In this document: piece by piece, positions 18,548 to 26,067 of the stretch | Numbering within the stretch: position 1 is the first letter of the stretch | How the letters are laid out: every line of letters begins with the position of its first letter | Origin: Streptosporangiaceae bacterium | Lineage (GTDB): Bacteria; Actinomycetota; Actinomycetes; Streptosporangiales; Streptosporangiaceae | Assembly: GCA_030041195.1 (NCBI GenBank) | Contig: JASHOI010000234.1 | Span: 1 to 37,278 of the forward strand | Direction of reading: 5' to 3' | Length of the DNA stretch: 37,278 nt | Position numbers and translations under genes: made by a program | The notes under the pieces: generated by a model | What the model was told of the DNA's origin: nothing | The model's database searches: none | Seen by the model: the letters and a program-made list of their open reading frames with translations, nothing else

Positions 18548-20251
18548 TCAGCGTGCGGCTCCGGCCAGGTGGCGCATGTTGCGCAGGGCCACGGCCATGA
18601 TCGTATTGGTCGGGTTGTGCGCGCCCGAGGTGACGAACACCGAGCCGTCAGCGGCGTAGACGTTGTCCAGCCCGTGCACCCGCCCGTAGCCGTCGGTGAC
18701 GCTGGCCGCCGGGTCCGCGCCCATCATCATGCCGCCCATGACGTGGCTCCCGGTCGGCAGCCCGCCGCTGTTGAGCGTGCTCGGCACCGCGAGGGCCGTG
18801 CCGGCTCCAGCGCCGGTCATGATCCTCTTCAGCACCGGGGTGTAGAACTGCTGCGCGACCTGCTCATATTTGCCGGTGCTCCACGTGACCTGGGCCACCG
18901 GCAGGCCGAAAACGTCCGTCACCGTGGGGTCGAGGGTGACCGTGTGGTCGAGGTACGGCAGTTCCTCGCCGACCAGCGAACAGCCGGCCAGCCGGTCCCG
19001 CAGGATCGAGGACCGCATGAGCTGCTTGAACTCGGTGCCGAACGGCCTGGATGGGCGCACGAGGCTGAGCAGGGTCTGGTAGGACCGCGCCTCGCTGATC
19101 GGGTCCTGGCTGCCGCCGAACTCCATGATCCCGCCGCGGATGTAGGGCAGCCCGTTGGCCTTGGCGAACGACCGTGCACCGGGAAAGTCGGGGTCGGCCG
19201 CGTCCTCGGCGCACTGCGTGGTGGACCGGCCGCGGTGGGCGTGCATCCGCTCGTCCATAAAGATCGCGGTGCCCTCCAGGAACGAGTGCAGCATCAGGCG
19301 CCGGCCGAGCTTGCCGCTGGCGTCGGGGAACTCCGACAGCAGCGCCAGCCGCACGGTCTCGATCGCGGACGCCGCCATCACCACGACTTCGGCGCTCTCC
19401 GCGCCGGTCACCGGGCCATCCTCGGTCATCCGCACCCACCGGACCCCGGTCGCGCGCGAGCCGGCCAGCTCGACCTTGGTGACCATGGTCTGCGGAACCA
19501 GCGACACCCGGCCGGTACGCAACGCCCGGCGCAACGGGATCAGCGCGCCCGGCCTGGCCACCACCGGGCAGCCGTAGTTGCTGCAGAACCCGCAGTCGTT
19601 GCACGCATGCTGGCCGTTGTAGGGCTCGGAATTGATGGCCATGGGGAACGGGAACGGGTGCAGGCCGGCCGCCGCGGCGCCCGCGGCCAGGGTCAGCGAC
19701 GCGAGCTGCTGCGGGCCCGGCGCCATCGGGAACTGCCCGGCGCGCGGCGCGTGGGAGAGCACGATGCCGGGGATGGCCCGCGCGTCACCCTGCACCCCGA
19801 TCAGGCGTTCCACCTCGTCGTAGTAGGGCGCGATGTCGGAGTAGCGCAGCGGCCAGTCGGCCAGGTCCGCGCCGGGCACCGGGCCGAGGGCCGAAAGCTG
19901 CTCGAAGTCGATGTCCCAGAACCTGGGCACCTTCGCGTCCCAGTGCACGGTCCCGCCGCCGACGAGTTGCGGGAGTTCGTCCACCGCGCCGGTGTGCTGC
20001 ACGGCGGGCGCGCCAACCGGCCGCCAGGTGCGCGGGAACACCAGCGGATCCGGGCCGGCGAAGTGGCGCACGTTCATCTTGAGGTCGTCGTTGGAGAACA
20101 GCGTCCGCAGCTGGCCGTCGCCCTCCAGGTCGGCGAAGTAGTTGGGGCCCTTCTCGAACACCACGACCTGCCACCCGGCCATCGCGAGTTCCATCGCTGC
20201 GATCGACCCGCCGACCCCGCTGCCGACCACCACTGCCTTGCGCACGGTCAC
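18548..20251 (-). CDS. GMC-family FAD oxidoreductase with Cys-rich insert (gluconate-2-dehydrogenase large-subunit type)
   Basis: 567-aa flavoenzyme oxidising an alcohol or sugar-type substrate. FAD fingerprint AVVVGSGVGGSIAAMELA starts at residue ~6, and LVGGGTVHWDAKVPRFW is the GMC signature region. A Cys cluster C217, C220, C223, C228 (ACNDCGFCSNYGC) marks the membrane or gluconate dehydrogenase-like subgroup rather than choline or glucose oxidases. The C-terminal active-site stretch is TSGAHNPTNTIMAVALR with the His-Asn pair. There is no Tat or Sec signal. The GTG start overlaps the stop of the small subunit 3 gene (GTGA, 20248-20251), so the two are made together. The substrate is unknown. 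Confidence 0.85.
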   Translation of the reverse strand: MTVRKAVVVGSGVGGSIAAMELAMAGWQVVVFEKGPNYFADLEGDGQLRTLFSNDDLKMNVRHFAGPDPLVFPRTWRPVGAPAVQHTGAVDELPQLVGGGTVHWDAKVPRFWDIDFEQLSALGPVPGADLADWPLRYSDIAPYYDEVERLIGVQGDARAIPGIVLSHAPRAGQFPMAPGPQQLASLTLAAGAAAAGLHPFPFPMAINSEPYNGQHACNDCGFCSNYGCPVVARPGALIPLRRALRTGRVSLVPQTMVTKVELAGSRATGVRWVRMTEDGPVTGAESAEVVVMAASAIETVRLALLSEFPDASGKLGRRLMLHSFLEGTAIFMDERMHAHRGRSTTQCAEDAADPDFPGARSFAKANGLPYIRGGIMEFGGSQDPISEARSYQTLLSLVRPSRPFGTEFKQLMRSSILRDRLAGCSLVGEELPYLDHTVTLDPTVTDVFGLPVAQVTWSTGKYEQVAQQFYTPVLKRIMTGAGAGTALAVPSTLNSGGLPTGSHVMGGMMMGADPAASVTDGYGRVHGLDNVYAADGSVFVTSGAHNPTNTIMAVALRNMRHLAGAAR

Positions 20252-20883
20252 AGCTCGCCGAGGAACTTCAGCGCGTCGGCCACCACGCCGCCGTCGCCGA
20301 GCGGATCGCGCCCGTCCGAGAGCTCGACTTCATCGGCGGTATAGCCGCGCGGCTGAACGTCGCCGGGGTAGCGGATGTCCTTCCAGCCGGCCAGGCCGCG
20401 GTTTCCGCCATACTCGGGGTTCGCGTACAGGCCCTCGATCGTGTGCCCGAACAGCAGCGACCGGAACTCCTCCATGGCCTCCGCGGCGAGGATCCGGTCC
20501 TGATCCGCGGGGGCCGCGGTCGCGAAATCCCCGCCCGCGAGGCTGTCCAGGGCCGCGATGCCCTGCCGGTACTGCCGCCGCCACCCGGTGAGGCGCCGCT
20601 GCCACGCGATCCGCGCGACAGGATCGAGCGGGATGAACGACGCCATGTGGTCCGGGCCGGACGCGTGCCGGTTGCTCCACGGGCCGCCCGCGAAGATCGT
20701 CGGAGCGGTCCCGCCCAGCGTGCCGAGCGCCGCCAGCATGAGGTCGATGTAGCCGGTGACGTTGGCCTCGCGCGCACCGGGGTGGCCCGCCTCCGCGGGG
20801 TCGTCCCGCGGGCCTGGGGCGATACGCGCGGCGGCGGCCTCCACGACCGCAGCCTCATGACTGCTGAAGAACCGCCACCGCAT
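20248..20883 (-). CDS. Gluconate 2-dehydrogenase subunit 3 family protein
   Basis: 211-aa partner of the GMC oxidoreductase. The N-terminus FFSSHEAAVVEAAAARIAPG is the typical start of the family's mature domain. The C-terminal half has FRSLLFGHTIEGLYANPEYGGNRGLAGWKDIRYPGD, the diagnostic NPEYGGN...GWKxIxYPG block. Canonical members carry a Tat signal that also exports the flavin subunit; none is seen here, so the complex may be cytoplasmic or exported another way. ATG at 20883 with a GAGGGAGGGG ribosome-binding site. The stop overlaps the GMC start. Confidence 0.85.
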   Translation of the reverse strand: MRWRFFSSHEAAVVEAAAARIAPGPRDDPAEAGHPGAREANVTGYIDLMLAALGTLGGTAPTIFAGGPWSNRHASGPDHMASFIPLDPVARIAWQRRLTGWRRQYRQGIAALDSLAGGDFATAAPADQDRILAAEAMEEFRSLLFGHTIEGLYANPEYGGNRGLAGWKDIRYPGDVQPRGYTADEVELSDGRDPLGDGGVVADALKFLGEL

Positions 20884-21102
20884 GAACCCCTCCCTCGCCC
20901 TGGCCGCTTCCCCCCTTGGCCGGATGCCGCGCGGCGGGCCACGGGAGCGGTGACGGCTGCGACATAGCTATCTTGCTGCGCGAAGCCGGGCGGGACAATC
21001 CATACCAGGTCAGCGGCGCCCGGCAATCTGTCGAAACCCTGCGATCTTCTCGTCTCCAGGCAGCCCCGAGCTGGGCGATTCGGTGGGTATGCCGGTCACG
21101 CC

Positions 21103-21132
21103 GGTGGGCGGGGCCCGCGGCCTCCGCCCACC
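21103..21132 (-). terminator. GC-rich hairpin downstream of the GPWDA gene
   Basis: GGTGGGCGG and CCGCCCACC form a perfect 9-bp stem with a 12-nt loop. It lies 39 nt after the stop of the GPWDA-repeat gene and 220 nt before the subunit 3 start. No U tract follows, as is usual for actinobacterial hairpin terminators. It may separate the regulator/small-protein unit from the oxidoreductase unit. Confidence 0.5.
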
Positions 21133-21171
21133 AGATCGCCGGGAGGGTCAGCGGCCCTCACCGCAGGGTCG

Positions 21172-21399
21172 TCACGCGTCCCACGGGCCGGACGGGTCGG
21201 TATCCGGCGTGACCGGAGTGACTGGCGTGACCGGAGTGACCGGCGGCACGGGAGGCGGCGGATCGTCTGTGGCCGCGTCCCACGGGCCGGTGAACGTCGG
21301 GTCCAGCTCGTCGTCCGCGTCCGCGTCCCACGGGCCGGACGGATCGACGGGCGGGTCCGGCTGGACGGTGTCGTCCTGGCTGAGGTTGGTGTCTGTCAT
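21172..21399 (-). CDS. Small acidic GPWDA-repeat protein downstream of the AfsR-like regulator
   Basis: 75-aa protein starting at the ATG (MTDTNLSQDD) after a GAGGGG ribosome-binding site. It is strongly acidic and Pro-rich, with no Cys, no signal and no membrane helix. The motif [ST]GPWDA occurs three times, at residues 21-26, 37-42 and 70-75 (the last is the C-terminus), each within a D-P context. A run of four VTP units (about 53-64) lies between copies two and three. All three Trp residues are in the motif. It follows the SARP regulator by 165 nt on the same strand. This recalls afsS, the small repeat-bearing gene downstream of afsR in Streptomyces, but the repeat differs from the AfsS repeat as I remember it. 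Function unknown; a protein-interaction peptide or multi-core precursor are the options. Confidence 0.75.
   Translation of the reverse strand: MTDTNLSQDDTVQPDPPVDPSGPWDADADDELDPTFTGPWDAATDDPPPPVPPVTPVTPVTPVTPDTDPSGPWDA
21175..21338. repeat. Three 17-bp direct repeats encoding GPWDA
   Basis: CGCGTCCCACGGGCCGG occurs at 21175-21191, 21274-21290 and 21322-21338, identical in all three. Nucleotide identity beyond what the amino acids require suggests recent duplication or selection on the codons. Between copies one and two, an 18-bp unit encoding VTPVTP is repeated. Confidence 0.85.
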
Positions 21400-21431
21400 C
21401 GTTGTTCCCCTCGTGACTGGCTCGTTCGTGA

Positions 21432-21449
21432 CCTGCTCGGCTGAGCAGG
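21432..21449. promoter_or_regulatory. 18-bp inverted repeat in the leader of the GPWDA gene
   Basis: CCTGCTC-GGCT-GAGCAGG is a perfect 7-bp inverted repeat with a 4-bp spacer, 33-50 nt upstream of the ATG at 21399. The surrounding 165-bp gap after the regulator stop is AT-rich for this genome and also contains ACGATC-AC-GATCGT around 21475-21488. It probably holds a separate promoter for the small gene. Whether the repeat is an operator or an RNA hairpin cannot be told. Confidence 0.45.
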
Positions 21450-21564
21450 GACCCCGGAACGATTCAGTGGTTATGACGATCGTGATCGTAATGGATTTTC
21501 GACCCAAGCATCCCAGAAATGGCGTTATTTTCCGGATTGGATCTGGTCTGCCGCCAGGCGATCT

Positions 21565-24483
21565 TTAGAAGCCGTTAGATCCCGCTTCTTCCAGTCTCTC
21601 GAGCTCGGCGCTGAGATCAGCCGCCTCCTTATCGTCCCCCAGGCCCCGGTAAAGGGTGAGGGCACGGCCCCAGGTGCCGCGGGCCTCGGCGACCCGTCCG
21701 GCGCGCGCGTGGGCGACGCCGATGTGGCGCAGGTCCTGCGCCTCGCCAGATCTGTCGCCGACGGAACGATGGATGATCAGTGCCTGCTCGAGCAGGCTCG
21801 CCGCCTCCGCGGACTGCCCGAGATCGAGGTTGGCCCGGCCGAGGTTGTACAGCGCATAGCCCTCCATCCGCGTCGAGCCGATCTCGCGCACGACGGCCAG
21901 CGCTTCCTGCGACCGGGCGATCGCCTCTTCGTGACGGCCCAGTTCCAGGTACGCCTCGCCCAGATTGCACAGCGCCACGCCCTCGCCGTAGCGCCGGCCC
22001 ACCTGCCGCTGCAGTTCGAGCGCGTCGAGCAGCGCCGTCACCGCCTCCTCGTACCGCTCGAGGAACCGGTAGCTGAACGCGAGATTGTTCGCGGCCTGGG
22101 CCTGGCCCCGCTGGTCGCCGATGGCCCGGTAGATCGCGAGCGCCCGCTCGAAATAGCCGACGGCATCGTCCGCGTGCTGCTCGCTGTTCAGCATGCCGAG
22201 GTTGTTCAGCACCCACGCCTCGCCCTTCTGGTCCCCCAGCCGCTGGGCGCTGGACAGCGCGACCCGGTGCGTGGTCATCCAGTCCGCGCGGTACCCGTGC
22301 AGCATGAAGAAATACATCGCGGTGACCGGAAGCTTCCAGGCGACGTCGTGCCTGCCGCGGGCCGCGGCCTCGATGGTCGCGGCGACCAGGTTGGCGCGCT
22401 CCATCTCGTACCAGCCGAGTGCCTGCTCGGTGGTGCCGAACGCCAGCGGCTCGGCGCCCGGCGCCGGGGGTGTCAGCGGCACCCGCTCCGCGTGCGGCTG
22501 GACCACGCCGGCCGCGGCGGCCGCCGTGTGCAGGTACCAGTCCAGGACCCGGTTGATCGCGTCGTCGATGACCTGGCCCGGTTCCTCTGCACGCGACCGC
22601 TCGACCGCGTAGGCACGAAGCAGATCATGGAAGGCATACCGGTCCGGGGCGGGCGACTCCAGCAGGTTCGCGTCGACCAGGACCTCCAGGGCATCGGTCA
22701 CCGGCTCCTCCGGCTCCCCGACGAGGGCGGCCGCCGCGCGCAGCCCGATCGAAGGCCCCGGCCAGACTCCGAGCATCTGGAAAACGTGCGCCGGGTCCAC
22801 GCCTCCGCCTGCCGCCCGCGGCAGGGAGTCGAAGCTGACCTGGAAGCAAGCCCGCACGGCCAGGTCACCCGTTGTCAGCTCGTCGATCCGGCGCTGCTGG
22901 TCGGCCAGGCGATCGGCCAGCGTCCGGACGCTCCAGCCGCGGCGGGCGGCCAGCCGCGCGCCCGCGATCCTGATCGCCAGCGGCAGGCCAGCGCACATGC
23001 CGAGCACGTCGCGCACCGCGTCCGGCTCCGCGTCGGCGCGCTCGGGACCGATGATGCGGGTGAACAGCTCGGCCGCCTCGGCGTCGTCGAGCCCGTCGAG
23101 GTCGATCAGCCGGCTCCCGACCAGGTCGGAGCGCCGGTGCCGGGAGGTGACGATCACGGCGCACGAGCCGGTGCCCGGCAGCAGCGGCCGGACCTGGGCG
23201 GCGTCCCTCGCGTCGTCCAGCACGATCAGCATCCGCCGCTCGGCGAGCCGGGTGCGGTACATCGCGGCGCGCTCCTCGGCGTCGGCGGGCACGCGGGTCG
23301 CGTCCACCCCGAGATCCCGCAGGAACCTGGCGAGCACGTCGTCGGTGGGCACCGGCTGCTCGCTCCCGCCGCGCAGGCTGACGTAGAGCTGCCCGTCGGG
23401 AAACTCGCGCCGCAGCCCGTGCGCGGCGTGGATCGCGAGCGCGGTCTTGCCCAGGCCCGGCGCGCCCGCGACCACGGCGACCGCCACCGCGGGGTTCTCC
23501 CGGCGCCTCGCCTCCGACACCGCGGCCCGCAGCTGTTCCAGGTGTGCCTCACGGCCGGTGAAGTCCGCCACGTCGGCCGGGAGCTGGGCCGGCGCCCGCC
23601 GCGACGACGGACCCGGTCCCGTCCTGCGGGCAGCCGCGTCGGCCGGCTCCCTGGCGGGCGGAACCGAGACCTGGACCGCGCCCGCCGCCGCGGGCTCGCG
23701 CCGAGCGACCGGAGCGGCGGGAACAGCCGGAGCAGCCGGAGTAGCGGCGTCGGCGGCGAGCAGTGCCTGGTACAGGCGCTGCAGTTCCGGCCCGGGATCG
23801 ACGCCGAGTTCATCGGAGATCACCTCACGGGCCTGCCCGTACGCCGCCAGCGCCTCGGCGTGCCGCCCCGCGCCGTCCAGCGCCCTGATCAGCAGCGCCC
23901 ACAGCCCCTCCCGGAGCGGCTGGTCGGACAGCAGCCTGCGCAGCTCCGGCACCAGCTGGGCATGCAGGCCGCAGCCCATGTCGGCCTCGATCCGCAGCTC
24001 CAGGGCGGTCAGCCGGGATTCCTCGAGCCGGTCGGATTCGGCCGTGACCAGCGCGGACGACGGCACGTCGGCGAGCGCCCTGCCGCGCCACAACCCGAGT
24101 GCCTCGGCGAGCGCCTCGGCGGCGCGGCGCGGGTCGCCGTCGGCCAGGGCCTTCCTGCCCTGCCCGGCCAGCGTCTCGAAGCTCTCCGCGTCCAAGTCGC
24201 CGGCCTGCAGCAGGAGCCGGTACCCGGGAGCCCGGGTGGTCAGCACGCGCCCCTCGGGGTCGCCGAGGACCCGGCGAAGCCGAAGCACGTACACGCTCAC
24301 CAGGTTCGCCGCGCGATCTGGCGGGTCGTCGCCCCACAGCTCGGCGATCAGCCGGTCGGTGGAGACCGCCTGGCCCTGGTTCAGCAGCAGCGCACCAAGC
24401 AGCGCGCGCCACTTGGGCGCTCCGATGCCGCTCCAGTCCTGGCCGGTCCAGACCTCGAGCGGTCCGAGTATCCGAAACCGCAC
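21565..24483 (-). CDS. AfsR-like SARP transcriptional regulator (wHTH-BTAD-NB-ARC-TPR)
   Basis: 972-aa activator, close to AfsR length. Residues 1-95 are an OmpR-type winged helix (MRFRILGPLEVW, then the DNA-binding TTRAPGYRL wing). Residues ~97-245 are the bacterial transcriptional activation domain (DLDAESFETLAGQGRKAL ... ELGVDPGPELQRLYQALL). An Ala/Pro linker spans ~246-300. Residues ~305-600 are an NB-ARC ATPase with P-loop GAPGLGKT (340-347), Walker B MLIVLDDARD and GLPLAIRIAGARLA. TPRs from ~690 to 960 repeat the AxxNLAxxYxxLGRYEEA pattern. GTG start at 24483 with a weak ribosome-binding site. It probably activates nearby genes, including the small GPWDA gene. Its promoter region carries unusual repeats (24615-24761). 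Confidence 0.92.
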   Translation of the reverse strand: MRFRILGPLEVWTGQDWSGIGAPKWRALLGALLLNQGQAVSTDRLIAELWGDDPPDRAANLVSVYVLRLRRVLGDPEGRVLTTRAPGYRLLLQAGDLDAESFETLAGQGRKALADGDPRRAAEALAEALGLWRGRALADVPSSALVTAESDRLEESRLTALELRIEADMGCGLHAQLVPELRRLLSDQPLREGLWALLIRALDGAGRHAEALAAYGQAREVISDELGVDPGPELQRLYQALLAADAATPAAPAVPAAPVARREPAAAGAVQVSVPPAREPADAAARRTGPGPSSRRAPAQLPADVADFTGREAHLEQLRAAVSEARRRENPAVAVAVVAGAPGLGKTALAIHAAHGLRREFPDGQLYVSLRGGSEQPVPTDDVLARFLRDLGVDATRVPADAEERAAMYRTRLAERRMLIVLDDARDAAQVRPLLPGTGSCAVIVTSRHRRSDLVGSRLIDLDGLDDAEAAELFTRIIGPERADAEPDAVRDVLGMCAGLPLAIRIAGARLAARRGWSVRTLADRLADQQRRIDELTTGDLAVRACFQVSFDSLPRAAGGGVDPAHVFQMLGVWPGPSIGLRAAAALVGEPEEPVTDALEVLVDANLLESPAPDRYAFHDLLRAYAVERSRAEEPGQVIDDAINRVLDWYLHTAAAAAGVVQPHAERVPLTPPAPGAEPLAFGTTEQALGWYEMERANLVAATIEAAARGRHDVAWKLPVTAMYFFMLHGYRADWMTTHRVALSSAQRLGDQKGEAWVLNNLGMLNSEQHADDAVGYFERALAIYRAIGDQRGQAQAANNLAFSYRFLERYEEAVTALLDALELQRQVGRRYGEGVALCNLGEAYLELGRHEEAIARSQEALAVVREIGSTRMEGYALYNLGRANLDLGQSAEAASLLEQALIIHRSVGDRSGEAQDLRHIGVAHARAGRVAEARGTWGRALTLYRGLGDDKEAADLSAELERLEEAGSNGF

Positions 24484-24614
24484 CCTGCCGCCCCGTCCGG
24501 GCCCGCCATTCCCGCCATTTCGCTGGGCCCATCCGTGTACCGGCCATCGGCCGGGATAACCGAATACCTCAATTATCCCTTAAACGCGACGTAACGCCAC
24601 GCCGGCACGCTGGC

Positions 24615-24646
24615 GCTTGTCCGTGAGCGCGCGGTCACGGATAAGC
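24615..24646. promoter_or_regulatory. 12-bp inverted repeat upstream of the SARP gene
   Basis: GCTTGTCCGTGA at 24615-24626 faces TCACGGATAAGC at 24635-24646; the arms differ at one base and are 8 bp apart. The arms match the repeat units at 24706-24761 (core GCyTrTCC), so the region holds four related half-sites. It lies 132-163 nt upstream of the regulator start, suitable for an operator. Confidence 0.55.
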
Positions 24647-24705
24647 ATGGCATTCGCCGGCCGGGCCGTTTCAGCGGATCGGAACCGCCGGCGGCCGCCA
24701 GTGCC

Positions 24706-24761
24706 CGGCTCGGGATAGGCACTCGGAGCGGCGGCCCGAGTCTGCGGCTCGGGACAAGCAC
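24706..24761. repeat. Two 17-bp direct repeats related to the inverted-repeat arms
   Basis: CGGCTCGGGATAGGCAC (24706-24722) and CGGCTCGGGACAAGCAC (24745-24761) agree at 15 of 17 bases, with starts 39 bp apart. Read on the minus strand, they carry the same GCyTrTCC core as the inverted repeat at 24615-24646. Confidence 0.55.
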
Positions 24762-25073
24762 GCCGACGGCGCCGGTGCCCGGCGCGGCCACCCCGGCAGA
24801 CGCAATCGGTACTTAACAGGGACGCAAGGCCGGGCGGTCATTCTTCCAATGACAGCGCTGCTCCTGCTCTCGCCGGCCGCCGGAATCTCCTCCTCCTGTG
24901 GCCGGCGGGAAACGGAACCGCAGCGTTCGTGTCCTCGGACAACCAGCGGGGGCGCCGTCCGAGGGCGATAAAGCTGGTGGTCGCTGGCCTCCCTTCGAGG
25001 TTGGGGGGCGGGGCCAGCGGTCACCTCCAGCTCACGCTCCTTGCGCCGCCATCAAGACCGCGGGCGGCAGCGC

Positions 25074-26051
25074 TCAGCTCTGGCCGTCGAACAGGCTGGT
25101 CACCGATCCGTCGCTGAACACCTCGCTGATCGCCCTGGCGATCAGCGGCGCGATCGAGAGCACGGTGAGCTTGTCGAACAGCTTCTCATTCATGATCGGC
25201 AGCGTGTTGCTGACGATCACCTCGCTGATCCTCGAGTTCTTCAGCAGGTCGACCGCGGGCCCGGACAGCACTCCGTGCGTGGCGGTGACGATCACCTGCG
25301 CCGCGCCCTGCTCGAACAGCGCATCGGCGGCGTTCACGATCGTGGCGCCGGTGTCGATCATGTCATCCACGATGATGCAGGTCCGCCCCTCCACCTGGCC
25401 GACCACCTCGAGAATCTTCACCTGGTTGGCGACATCGGGGTCGCGCCGCTTGTGGATGATCGCCAGCGGGCAGCTGAGCCGGTCGGTCCACCGCTCGCAG
25501 ACGCGCACCCGCCCGGCGTCCGGTGCCACGACGGTGACCTGGCTAAGGTCCAGCTTGTCCTCGACGTAGGAGGCGAGGATCGGCAGCGCGAACAGGTGGT
25601 CGACCGGACCGTCGAAGAAGCCCTGGATCTGCGCGGTGTGCAAGTCCACGGCCATGATCCGGTCCGCGCCCGCGGTGAGGAAGAGGTCGGCCATGAGCCG
25701 GGCCGAGATCGGCTCCCGGCCGCGGCTCTTCTTGTCCTGGCGCGCGTAGCCGAAGAACGGGGCAACCACCGTGATCCGCTTGGCCGACGCGCGCTTGAGC
25801 GCGTCCACCATGATCAGCTGCTCCATGATCCACTGATTGATCGGCGCGGTGTGGCTCTGCAGCACGAACGCATCGCATCCGCGCACGGACTCCAGGAACC
25901 GGACGAAGATCTCTCCGTTGGCGAAGTCGTACAGGGTCGTGGGCGTGGGATCGACGCCCAGGCAGGCGGCTATCTGGTCGGTCAGCTCTGGATGGGAACG
26001 TCCGGAAAGCAGCAGCAGCTTCTTCTGGTTCGGGGCGGTAATACCGGTCAC
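25074..26051 (-). CDS. prs: Ribose-phosphate pyrophosphokinase
   Basis: Makes PRPP from ribose 5-phosphate and ATP for nucleotide, His and Trp synthesis. 325 aa, class I length. Motifs in order: LLLLSGRSHPELTDQIAACLG, the ATP-binding FANGEIFVRFLESVRG, RITVVAPFFGYARQDKKSRGREPISARL, the flexible-loop region, DLHTAQIQGFFDGPVDHL, and the PRPP-binding CIIVDDMIDTGATIVNA. GTG start at 26051 after GAGAGGG. It follows glmU by 16 nt, the standard actinobacterial glmU-prs pair. Confidence 0.97.
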   Translation of the reverse strand: MTGITAPNQKKLLLLSGRSHPELTDQIAACLGVDPTPTTLYDFANGEIFVRFLESVRGCDAFVLQSHTAPINQWIMEQLIMVDALKRASAKRITVVAPFFGYARQDKKSRGREPISARLMADLFLTAGADRIMAVDLHTAQIQGFFDGPVDHLFALPILASYVEDKLDLSQVTVVAPDAGRVRVCERWTDRLSCPLAIIHKRRDPDVANQVKILEVVGQVEGRTCIIVDDMIDTGATIVNAADALFEQGAAQVIVTATHGVLSGPAVDLLKNSRISEVIVSNTLPIMNEKLFDKLTVLSIAPLIARAISEVFSDGSVTSLFDGQS

Positions 26052-26067
26052 TGATCCGGCCCTCTCA

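Larger units (their letters stand above)
24484..25073. other. 590-bp intergenic region between the SARP gene and prs
   Basis: No supportable gene; the frames open here look like random high-GC frames. It contains the SARP promoter and the 3' side of prs. Positions 24550-24600 are AT-rich (AATTATCCCTTAAACG), a likely promoter zone for the minus-strand regulator. Related repeats lie at 24615-24646 and 24706-24761. No clear terminator after prs was found. Confidence 0.5.

Noticed and set aside
21709..24594. 961-codon plus-strand open frame opposite the SARP gene
   Set aside because: It mirrors the regulator in the complementary codon phase, has no motif, and the minus-strand product has four recognisable domains.
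26052..26067. Frameshift explanation for the short GlmU
   Set aside because: Only 16 nt separate its stop from prs, and neither other frame resembles the missing beta-helix, so the segment is absent rather than shifted.
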